The notes beneath the pieces were generated by a model that saw only the letters and a program-made list of their open reading frames with translations, was not told the origin of the DNA and did no database searches. This document shows, one piece after another, positions 33,956 through 39,879 of a stretch of DNA of 39,879 bases (position 1 is its first letter; every line of letters begins with the position of its first letter). The stretch covers positions 1 through 39,879 of the forward strand of contig JAGFJO010000033.1 in assembly GCA_024102635.1 (NCBI GenBank). Reading direction: 5' to 3'. This DNA comes from Deltaproteobacteria bacterium. Its GTDB lineage: Bacteria > Bdellovibrionota_C > UBA2361 > JAGFJO01. The translations under genes and the position numbers were made by a program.

Positions 33956-35161
33956 ATGAGAAACAGCAAGAAGGCGCTCTCCTTTTCCCTCAACCTCTGT
34001 TTTTTGGTGATGGCGTATTATTTGGTTAAGCCACTTAGCCGGACGCTTTTTCTCACATATATCGGCAGCCCATACTTGCCGTATGTTTGGATCGGGACTA
34101 CTGCTGTGCTGCTGTGTTTGATTCCTTTCTTCCATTGGCGCCTCAATAACTTCCCGCCGCTTCAGATAATGAACACCTCCTGCATCAGCTTCTTGCTCCT
34201 TCTTATATTCGCATATTTTGCTCTCTCTGCTCCCAGCCCAAAAACGGTTTCCGCCTTCTACATACTTGTGGACGTTTACAGTGTGGTTCTAATTGAGAAC
34301 TTTTGGAGCGTCACCAATGCTTCCTTCCGCTCCAAGGGAGACGAGCGGTGGCTGGGAATAATTGCCGGCGGAGGGCTAGTGGGAGGCTTGGCAGGCGGGA
34401 TGCTTGCATCACTACTGCTGAGGTTCAGTTTCATAAACGCCGTGGACCTGATTCTCATCGCCGCTATAATTCTATTAGCCATTATAGGGATGAATTCCGC
34501 GTTTTCCCGTAATGGATATCTTCCGCATGTTGCACCGCCGGGCAAACCTGAAAGCATGGAGGAGGCTTCGATCCGGCCGCGCAGAAACCGGGCTCTTTGG
34601 CTTATTGCGGCAGTGCTTTTTATAAGCCAACTTATTGAACCTTTGGTCGAGTATCAGTTCTTAAGCCGTATTGAGGCGGAGCTATCCGACCTAGAGAGCA
34701 GGACGACCTTTCTCTCCTGGTTTTTCGCCATCCTAAATGGAGTAGCACTACTTATAAATATCACTATCGTTCCGTGGATGGTAAAGAAAGCCAGCATCGC
34801 AAGTGGACTGGCGCTTCAACCTTTTTCGATTTTTGCTGCCAGCGCGGCTTACTTTATCTCCCCGAGCCTGTGGGGGGTATCTTCTATCAAGATTGTGGAT
34901 GGCGCACTCTCGTTTTCCGTCTCCCGCGCGTTCAAAGAGATGCTTTATCTGCAGTTTGAATTTAACTTGATAGCAAAAGCAAAACTTTGGATCGACCTGC
35001 TTGCTGCGCGGTGCTTTAAGATTGTGGGGTCGCTGGCCGTACTATTCCTCACCCGCGATTTCGGGCTGCGTCTTGCGGCCATTGAGCTGTCGTGGTTCAT
35101 TTTCGCCGGCACAGTGATTTGGATACTGATCTTGGTCAAATACGGCAGGTCTGTTGATTAA
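33956..35161 (+). CDS. NTP/NDP-exchanger (Tlc)-like or MFS-type membrane transporter
   Basis: 401 residues with about 11-12 membrane spans. The N-terminal MAYYLVKPLSRTLFLTYIG resembles the YYilKPLRdsLf signature of the ADP/ATP exchanger (Tlc) superfamily, and the ENFWSVTNASFRSKGDERWLGIIAGGGLVGG stretch fits the next conserved block. These proteins include plastid and parasite nucleotide exchangers and also free-living relatives of unknown substrate. The Lys/Arg residues needed for nucleotide exchange cannot be judged here. No clear ribosome-binding site precedes ATG 33956. Confidence 0.7.
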   Translation: MRNSKKALSFSLNLCFLVMAYYLVKPLSRTLFLTYIGSPYLPYVWIGTTAVLLCLIPFFHWRLNNFPPLQIMNTSCISFLLLLIFAYFALSAPSPKTVSAFYILVDVYSVVLIENFWSVTNASFRSKGDERWLGIIAGGGLVGGLAGGMLASLLLRFSFINAVDLILIAAIILLAIIGMNSAFSRNGYLPHVAPPGKPESMEEASIRPRRNRALWLIAAVLFISQLIEPLVEYQFLSRIEAELSDLESRTTFLSWFFAILNGVALLINITIVPWMVKKASIASGLALQPFSIFAASAAYFISPSLWGVSSIKIVDGALSFSVSRAFKEMLYLQFEFNLIAKAKLWIDLLAARCFKIVGSLAVLFLTRDFGLRLAAIELSWFIFAGTVIWILILVKYGRSVD

Positions 35162-35187
35162 GCCGGCACAGATGGTATTCTTGGCGT

Positions 35188-35304
35188 GTGTCAAAAAAGA
35201 AAAACTTAAACCCAACCCAGGGCGGCGCCCTGATGGCGCTAGGTCTGGTAGCTATCGAGTCTCTTCTGGTGCTAAGCCTCCTCGCCGCTATTCTGGGCCT
35301 GTAG
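35188..35304 (+). CDS. Possible 38-residue membrane microprotein
   Basis: A GTG-started frame encodes MSKKKNLNPTQGGALMALG followed by VAIESLLVLSLLAAILGL: a basic head, then 25 hydrophobic residues with one Glu. The shape (polar head, Gly, hydrophobic helix with an acidic residue) recalls prepilin or TadE-type N termini, but the Gly-to-Glu spacing is too long for a classic type IV pilin site. The ribosome-binding site is weak and no product family is known. Lies between the transporter and the convergent receiver-like gene. Confidence 0.3.
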   Translation: MSKKKNLNPTQGGALMALGLVAIESLLVLSLLAAILGL

Positions 35305-35352
35305 ATAGTAACCTTGATTCAAGCTGGCAACTACTGCCACACCTTTCGGACA

Positions 35353-35805
35353 TTAATTTCTGCTGCTCCTGGTGACCCCTTTTTCATCCACCTCTATGAA
35401 CTGATCGTCCGCAATACTCGCAAGCAGAGTAGTAATTCCGAAATGCGATAGCGGAGCCTTAAGAACACCATGCACTCCCATATTGCGAGCCTTCAACACT
35501 CTGGAAGGCGTGGGCTTCTTATCGACAAAAAAGGTCTTTACCCAACCCGGCAACTGTAACACGAATGGTGAAAGTTTACGTTCCAACTCAATCGAACTAA
35601 AATCGCTGACATCTACAATCACTGCATCCGGCTCGCGGCGCATTATCTCGATTTCTGCGTCAGTGATTGTAGCAACATGTCTCGTCATACGCTTAGCGAT
35701 ATGACTTGTGATGCGCTTTAGAATTGAAGTGTAAGTCGGTTCCCTGGATACCAGCAGTACCCCGCTGAGCAAGGGAAGTTGAAGTTCTTTATTCTCTTTC
35801 CCCAT
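35353..35805 (-). CDS. Receiver-like domain protein
   Basis: From ATG 35805 (a longer frame adds 23 residues that look non-coding) the product has about 150 residues: LSGVLLVSREPTYTSIL, then PDAVIVDVSDFSS with an Asp where response regulators are phosphorylated, TFFVDKKPTPSRVLKARNMGVHGVLKAPLS, with a Lys after a Gly-rich turn in the receiver order. The acidic pair after strand 1 is replaced by Ser-Arg-Glu, so phosphorylation is doubtful; it may be an atypical receiver. No output domain. Nearby signalling partners are not visible. Confidence 0.6.
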   Translation of the reverse strand: MGKENKELQLPLLSGVLLVSREPTYTSILKRITSHIAKRMTRHVATITDAEIEIMRREPDAVIVDVSDFSSIELERKLSPFVLQLPGWVKTFFVDKKPTPSRVLKARNMGVHGVLKAPLSHFGITTLLASIADDQFIEVDEKGVTRSSRN

Positions 35806-36023
35806 ACTGATAGGTACTATCCTCGGAATAACCACGCTAACAATTGAGACTCTGCTGCAAGGAAAAATTGGCACAGTTTTTAAAAAAAACTAATTCAATA
35901 TGTTTGATACACTTTTGACATTACCCTTTTACCCATGCCATTACCCATATTGCCCTTGGTCAAATTGCATTTAAGAGCGTTTGTAGGTGATTCCCGGCCC
36001 AGTTCGTTCACCTCGTTTTGCGA

Positions 36024-36545
36024 TTATGTAGTGCCGCGCTGGTGCGGCCACTCCGCGGCAACACTGAACCACGGCCCCTTCGTCTTCCCCAGCAGTGCGG
36101 ACCAAAACCATCCCGATACGTCGCTCCATGAGTTGCCGGCGTTGTCGTAGATTCTTTCGCAAACCAGTCTCGAATCTCCTTCAACGCCCGCACGCACGCA
36201 GCCCCATCTATTCCCATCCGCATCAAGAAGTATCGGCGCAGGCTGCACCTGAAAGCCGCTCCCGCGAAGGCAGTCAGCGATGGGATGCAGCCTTCTGGTC
36301 TCTTTAGCTACCCACCTTATAATTATCTCTCTTTCGCCGTCCCAAAACCGGCCGATCTTGCCGGGAAAGTCCGACGCCAATCTTAATTCTTTGCCCTCAA
36401 GAGGAAGCTGGATTATCTCCCGCCCCTGAAAATGAGTAGGCCATCCGGGGAAATGAAGCGGAGTCGCCGGAGCATGCACCTGTCCCCCGACCATCGGCAC
36501 GCAAGCTGCAAGCAGAGCAGATGCGAAGAAGATCTTAGGCAGCAT
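36024..36545 (-). CDS. EpsI-like exosortase-associated protein
   Basis: I use ATG 36545 (GGAG 8 nt upstream); it overlaps the exosortase stop by 11 nt, as coupled genes do. The 173-residue product has a signal peptide (MLPKIFFASALLAACVP), then a beta-rich domain with WVAKETRRLHPIADCLRGSGF, which resembles the central His-Pro/Cys-Leu block of EpsI/DUF3485-type proteins that partner exosortases, often fused to them. The role of these partners is unclear; they may help sorting or handle the released product. Third gene of the VIT/exosortase locus. Confidence 0.65.
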   Translation of the reverse strand: MLPKIFFASALLAACVPMVGGQVHAPATPLHFPGWPTHFQGREIIQLPLEGKELRLASDFPGKIGRFWDGEREIIIRWVAKETRRLHPIADCLRGSGFQVQPAPILLDADGNRWGCVRAGVEGDSRLVCERIYDNAGNSWSDVSGWFWSALLGKTKGPWFSVAAEWPHQRGTT

Positions 36546-37320
36546 ATTCCGCTCTCCGTTTACTGATATACTCATGCAGGGCGATAATCGATCCCGCCAC
36601 AATGGTCATGGTAAAAAGCCCTATTGCCCAATGCGACCACTCAGGAGCTTTCACTATTCCGCTCTCTGTAAAAAACAATAGGATATTTCGCAAAACATTT
36701 CCGAAAAAGATAAACACCAAGGAAAGTGAGTACGCCACCCAGGTGAGTACGAATCCTAGTCCTCGAGCCAAAGCTAAAGTGAAGTTTAAGTAGAGCCCGC
36801 TCCATAACATTTTAATCCCCGCGCATGGCGCATCGACCACTACCGTCTCACCGAACCAGTTGAGTGATATTCCAGCAGCTTCGGTAGGGAAGCCAAGAAG
36901 CGTAATGATAGATGCTGCTATGGATGCCGTAACAAGCCGCAGCGGATAGCCCAAATAGAATTGCAAAGATGCTATAAGCGGAAGCGATAGCACCAGAAGC
37001 CCAAGCAGAGCAAAGTTCATAAATCTTGATCCGCACCATGCGCTTATGAGAAGCGCCGTCGTTATGATTGCAATCAGCGCTCTCACTAATGGGGGTAGGT
37101 ATGGAAAGACCGCCGCGTAGATTAAGAGGCAAAGCGTAGCAAGGGCGAGCTGGCCCCGGCTGGGCATTTGAGGCTTGCCTCTCCACCAGACGATTGCCAG
37201 CACCGTTAACAGCGCAAGCACTCCCCAAGGCTCGTCTGAACCGTCAGAAACCCTAGCGGACTGCCAGAATAGTACTGGCCAAAAAGCCGCCAGAGATAGG
37301 ATTAAAACTTGCCACGCCAT
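36535..37320 (-). CDS. Exosortase (archaeosortase/exosortase family)
   Basis: Inner-membrane transpeptidase-like enzyme that cleaves PEP-CTERM sorting signals. 261 residues from ATG 37320, which has AGGTGA 5 nt upstream; GTG 37329 is an alternative that overlaps the previous stop by 4 nt. About eight membrane spans. The catalytic residues expected of the family are here: Cys166 in VVDAPCAGIKML, Arg211 in FGNVLRNI, His230 in EWSHWAIG. SLQFYLGYPLRLVTASIA (about 118-135) is the usual conserved mid-region. It follows the VIT/VWA target gene immediately and is followed by an EpsI-like gene. Confidence 0.92.
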   Translation of the reverse strand: MAWQVLILSLAAFWPVLFWQSARVSDGSDEPWGVLALLTVLAIVWWRGKPQMPSRGQLALATLCLLIYAAVFPYLPPLVRALIAIITTALLISAWCGSRFMNFALLGLLVLSLPLIASLQFYLGYPLRLVTASIAASIITLLGFPTEAAGISLNWFGETVVVDAPCAGIKMLWSGLYLNFTLALARGLGFVLTWVAYSLSLVFIFFGNVLRNILLFFTESGIVKAPEWSHWAIGLFTMTIVAGSIIALHEYISKRRAEYAA

Positions 37321-37325
37321 AATGA

Positions 37326-39335
37326 TCACCTGGCGGATCTAAGTCGGTCCGGCAAAACTGCCGCTCCAAGAAGCGTAAGTATCAGAGCAATCATCATGTA
37401 AGTTTCAGGTTCTGGACTTGTAGCGAGAAAACCGTTGACCGCCATATTGCTAACGCCTTTGGGCAGCGGCAGAGGCTGCTTCACTGTCTGAGCCTGCTCC
37501 TTGTTGCGGATGACCTCATCAACAGCTAGGAATGACGTGTATTCTGTAAGGAGATTGTATTTGAGCCCAAGGTAGGTTATCTGCTCCTGATACTCCTTCC
37601 TCCACTGGAGCCGATTGTAGTCGCTTAGTGAAGCAATCTTATGTCGTGCCCATAAGTATTTAAGTCCATGCAGCCTTGCGTCCGCATCCAGCTTTGAGAG
37701 GTCTATATTCCGCTCGAATGTGCCGCCGGCGCTCTTTCCGCTTACGGTAATCGTTCCTTTTTTCTCGCCACGCCACTTACCGAAGAGCAATATCGGCTTC
37801 TCGGCAAAAAGATCGGGCACAGACAGGGGTTCCATGTCGTAGATCGACCGCGCGTCATACTCTACCCGAATGTCGGTGAGCACCGGCGACTCGATATACT
37901 TGTTAAACTTCTCAACTGCCTGCTTGGAGCCCAAAAGATTAAGGACTACTGTTGCTTCCCCCATTCCCGCTCGAGCCATCCCGTCGATTAAGTATCTGTT
38001 CACGCTGCTGCCTATACCGAAGGAGAACAGATTAGCTCGTCCCAGATTCTCGCGAATAAGGTCAAACGCCTCACGCTCCACGTTTACATACCCGTCCGTA
38101 ATAACGACTATGCTTCGCGAAGTTCCTTCCTCTTCCGGCAAGGTCAGCGCTTGCTTAAGGGCCGGTAAAAGCTCCGTTCCTCCCCCTGCCTGCTGATTAT
38201 CAATAAGAGCTACAGCTCTCTGCACGTTGTCCGAGGTGGCAGCGAGCGACTTTTCGGATAGCAGCGCTTGTCCCCCTGCAAAAAGCAGCACATTGAACTT
38301 ATCCTCTGGGCGGAGGCGCTTTATCAGCTCGACCAAGAGCCCCTTTGACACCATCAGCGGAAATCCGTGCATGGAGCCCGAAATATCGACTACGAATATG
38401 TACTCGCGCGGCACGATCTGATCCGGGGCAGGGCGCGCGGGAGGCTCGAGCATTACAAGAAAGAAGTTCTCCTCCATACCTTGATACAGGAGCGCTCCGC
38501 TCTCTATCTGTCCCCCTTCATAACTGAAGTTGAGCACGAAGTCCCTATCCCCCTCACTGCCGGCAGGGAGCATAATGTCGGCAGAGTTTGGATCAGGATA
38601 GGTGATTGAGACGCGGTGCGATGGAGAAATAATCTCATGAAGCGGCATTGCGCCTATGATCTCTAAGAAGAGCTCGAATGAGTAAGTGGGCTTGTTACCC
38701 TGAGGAAGATAAGGACTTTCTACGAACTTATCTTCAGGCGGCGCATCCGACTTTGGCTGATTCGAGTACCTGGGGCCTACTACCGTGGGATACATGAATT
38801 CATACTTGCCTTCGCTCGGAATCAAAAGTTCGCTGTAGCTCAGCTCCACCTTAATTTCGTCTCCCGGAAGTATATTGGCGACATTCATCTGAAAAACATT
38901 GGGCCTATGCTGCTCGAGGAGCGAGGCGCTCTTGCCTTCCTTTTTTGCCCTCTCATATGATTCTCGCGCTTTCTGCTTCTCCGCGATCTTAGCTTTGATG
39001 ACACGTTCTCCTACACTCATAGTAAGCGCGTGTACCGCGGCGTTTGTAGAACCTGGGAAGACGTAAATCGCTTCAATCGGTTTTTTACCTTCATTCGTAT
39101 AGCGCTGCGTCACGGTTACATCGGCGATAACTCCGGCAACGGTTGCCCGCACCGATGTTGATTTAAGCGGCAGCGAATCTACGGCAGCATCTCCCGACTT
39201 CACGAAGAAGTACGGTGATAAAGTTTTCTCAGGCTGCTCTTCAGCGCGAAGCAGTTTCGGCATTAGAACTGCGGCGGCGACCGCAAAAACAATCGCTGCA
39301 GAAAGGATAGTGTTGAGAACGGTTTTATAAAGCAT
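37326..39335 (-). CDS. VIT and von Willebrand A domain protein with PEP-CTERM sorting signal
   Basis: 669 residues: N-terminal signal (about 5-30), VIT domain (about 30-165, with VFPGSTNAAVHALTM and RPNVFQMNVANI), VWA domain (about 313-485) with a full metal site DxSxS beginning Asp317 in VVDISGSM, Thr in GGGTELLPAL, Asp in VVITDGY, so divalent-cation ligand binding is expected. The last 30 residues carry SPEPETY, a 20-residue hydrophobic helix and DRLRSAR, the PEP-CTERM tripartite sorting signal. VIT plus VWA occurs in inter-alpha-trypsin-inhibitor-type proteins and in bacterial sortase targets. Start ATG 39335 follows AGAGGTAG. It is translationally close to its exosortase, which suggests a one-target sorting system. 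Confidence 0.93.
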   Translation of the reverse strand: MLYKTVLNTILSAAIVFAVAAAVLMPKLLRAEEQPEKTLSPYFFVKSGDAAVDSLPLKSTSVRATVAGVIADVTVTQRYTNEGKKPIEAIYVFPGSTNAAVHALTMSVGERVIKAKIAEKQKARESYERAKKEGKSASLLEQHRPNVFQMNVANILPGDEIKVELSYSELLIPSEGKYEFMYPTVVGPRYSNQPKSDAPPEDKFVESPYLPQGNKPTYSFELFLEIIGAMPLHEIISPSHRVSITYPDPNSADIMLPAGSEGDRDFVLNFSYEGGQIESGALLYQGMEENFFLVMLEPPARPAPDQIVPREYIFVVDISGSMHGFPLMVSKGLLVELIKRLRPEDKFNVLLFAGGQALLSEKSLAATSDNVQRAVALIDNQQAGGGTELLPALKQALTLPEEEGTSRSIVVITDGYVNVEREAFDLIRENLGRANLFSFGIGSSVNRYLIDGMARAGMGEATVVLNLLGSKQAVEKFNKYIESPVLTDIRVEYDARSIYDMEPLSVPDLFAEKPILLFGKWRGEKKGTITVSGKSAGGTFERNIDLSKLDADARLHGLKYLWARHKIASLSDYNRLQWRKEYQEQITYLGLKYNLLTEYTSFLAVDEVIRNKEQAQTVKQPLPLPKGVSNMAVNGFLATSPEPETYMMIALILTLLGAAVLPDRLRSAR

Positions 39336-39553
39336 ATATCTACCTCTTTCAAAGTGGGCCGCCTCGGCCGGCCTTCTGTAAGAGGTATCGCATAGAGGTA
39401 TGAAAGCTTTTTGAAGGTTGGGAGGGTATTAGGTGAAAAATGTGTGAAGTAGCCTAGATTGGCCTCTTTAGCCGTGAAGCAACGCACGCGCCGCTAAGCG
39501 TATGATTAGGTGCATGTGCAGAAGGAAGATAATGATTAGCCGTTCTAGAGACC
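39336..39553. other. Gene-free region upstream of the VIT/VWA gene
   Basis: Should hold the promoter of the VIT/exosortase locus. The minus strand has ATACCTCT twice (around 39382-39402) and a GGCCGGCC inversion near 39365-39375. No clear -35/-10 pair seen. Confidence 0.3.
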
Positions 39554-39614
39554 CTTCGACTCGCTTTGCTCGCTCAGGGCAGGACCTTCGACTCGCTTTG
39601 CTCGCTCAGGGCAG
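39554..39614. repeat. Tandem 29-bp repeat, two intact copies plus a degenerate third
   Basis: Copies at 39554-39582 and 39586-39614 are identical: CTTCGACTCGCTTTG followed by CTCGCTCAGGGCAG, with a 32-bp period. A diverged third copy runs from about 39618 with CGAGCC/GGCTCG as hairpin arms. No gene overlaps. It looks like an intergenic palindromic repeat family rather than a CRISPR, because the gap between copies is only 3 nt. Confidence 0.8.
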
Positions 39615-39761
39615 TACCTTCGGCTTTTTTTACTTCATTCGAGCCGCTCAGGGCTCGACGGCGCTCCACTAAACGGCGCTTCGAATTGGTCATGAAAGTC
39701 GCGAAACAGGCAAAGGCTAAGTGGAGCGCCGGCCTCCGGCCGGCTTGAACTTTGAATTGGC

Positions 39762-39802
39762 CAAGACATAGTTAACACAACAGTGCCACGACATGGTTGA
39801 CA
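39762..39802 (+). mobile_element. Probable left-end binding sites of an IS481-type element
   Basis: CAAGACATAGTTAACA (39762-39777) and CACGACATGGTTGACA (39787-39802) match at 13 of 16 positions and lie 25 bp apart, just upstream of the transposase start. They fit transposase-binding repeats within the element's left end. The exact insertion boundary and any target duplication cannot be fixed from this side alone. Confidence 0.5.
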
Positions 39803-39821
39803 GTTAGAGAAGATTTAACTG

Positions 39822-39847
39822 TTCTGTCCCCCCGAGGGGGGACAGAA
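39822..39847 (+). promoter_or_regulatory. Hairpin masking the transposase ribosome-binding site
   Basis: TTCTGTCCCCCC and GGGGGGACAGAA form a perfect 12-bp stem with a 2-nt apex, ending 2 nt before the transposase ATG. The G-run is the likely Shine-Dalgarno, so the folded RNA would hide it. Such stems limit transposase translation in several IS families. Confidence 0.6.
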
Positions 39848-39849
39848 TT

Positions 39850-39879
39850 ATGCCATGGAGAACTGAAAGCGTGTTAAAC
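39850..39879 (+). CDS. IS481-family transposase, first 10 codons
   Basis: Only MPWRTESVLN is in the window. Many IS481-type transposases begin MPWK followed by a Ser/Glu-rich stretch and then a helix-turn-helix, which is why I call it; ten residues cannot prove it. Support comes from the 16-bp paired sites and the hairpin immediately upstream, and from its position next to intergenic repeats. Confidence 0.5.
   Translation, partial: MPWRTESVLN

Noticed and set aside
35154..35375. 73-residue frame after the transporter
   Set aside because: Arg/Pro/Ser-rich with no structure. The overlapping small hydrophobic frame in another register is the only plausible product there.
35935..36307. Plus-strand frames opposite the EpsI-like gene
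   Set aside because: They overlap a coupled gene of the exosortase locus and show no motifs.
39554..39614. Possible short CRISPR
   Set aside because: Only two intact copies with a 3-nt gap, so there are no spacers.

Overview
The window reads as chromosomal DNA of a Gram-negative (diderm) bacterium with fairly balanced base composition. The evidence is an apolipoprotein N-acyltransferase, lipoproteins with clear lipoboxes, a small outer-membrane beta-barrel, a complex I subunit and an exosortase. The mix of gene families (eukaryote-like Ser/Thr kinase, secreted cysteine-rich and calcium-binding repeat proteins, deoxyhypusine synthase homologue, exosortase with a VIT/VWA target) would fit a deltaproteobacterial-type or candidate-phylum lineage, but nothing in the sequence fixes the taxon.

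Layout. 1-1068 (minus): start of an EEP-family membrane protein overlapping an isolated nuoA, then degenerate repeats touching the 3' end of a tRNA-Arg(TCT). 1503-4625 (plus): transmembrane Ser/Thr kinase followed by two overlapping genes for secreted proteins, probably one signalling cassette. 4688-7019 (plus): RluA-type pseudouridine synthase, Cys glutathione peroxidase, alpha/beta hydrolase. 7060-10041 (minus): arginine decarboxylase and a deoxyhypusine synthase homologue that lacks the catalytic lysine motif. 10277-12457 (plus): SGNH hydrolase and an RMD1/DUF155-like membrane protein. 12527-16957 (minus): a giant exported protein with nine aspartate-rich repeats and five DUF11-type domains. 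17384-18910: lnt. 19193-21199: two small exported proteins, one collagen-like, sharing an upstream motif. 21245-25006: GT-C membrane protein, lipoprotein amidase, acidic lipoprotein. 25192-26463: hypothetical gene whose 3' end doubles as the terminator of a convergent barrel gene. 26663-31861: exported water-dikinase-like protein and two class-A beta-lactamase-fold proteins whose genes converge and overlap by 57 nt. 32127-35304: manganese catalase, DsbA-like protein, NTP/NDP-exchanger-like membrane protein, possible microprotein. 35353-39335 (minus): receiver-like protein, then a compact three-gene exosortase locus. 39554-39879: tandem repeats and the left end of an IS481-type element, cut by the window edge.

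Themes. Much of the window serves the cell envelope (lipoprotein maturation, amidase, barrel, exosortase target, exported repeat proteins) and peroxide defence (glutathione peroxidase, Mn catalase). The best candidates for poorly described systems are the VIT/VWA PEP-CTERM protein with its own exosortase and EpsI-like partner, the exported dikinase with two serine-hydrolase homologues, the speA plus lysine-less deoxyhypusine synthase pair, and the kinase plus two secreted partners. All domain calls are by eye; no database search was run.
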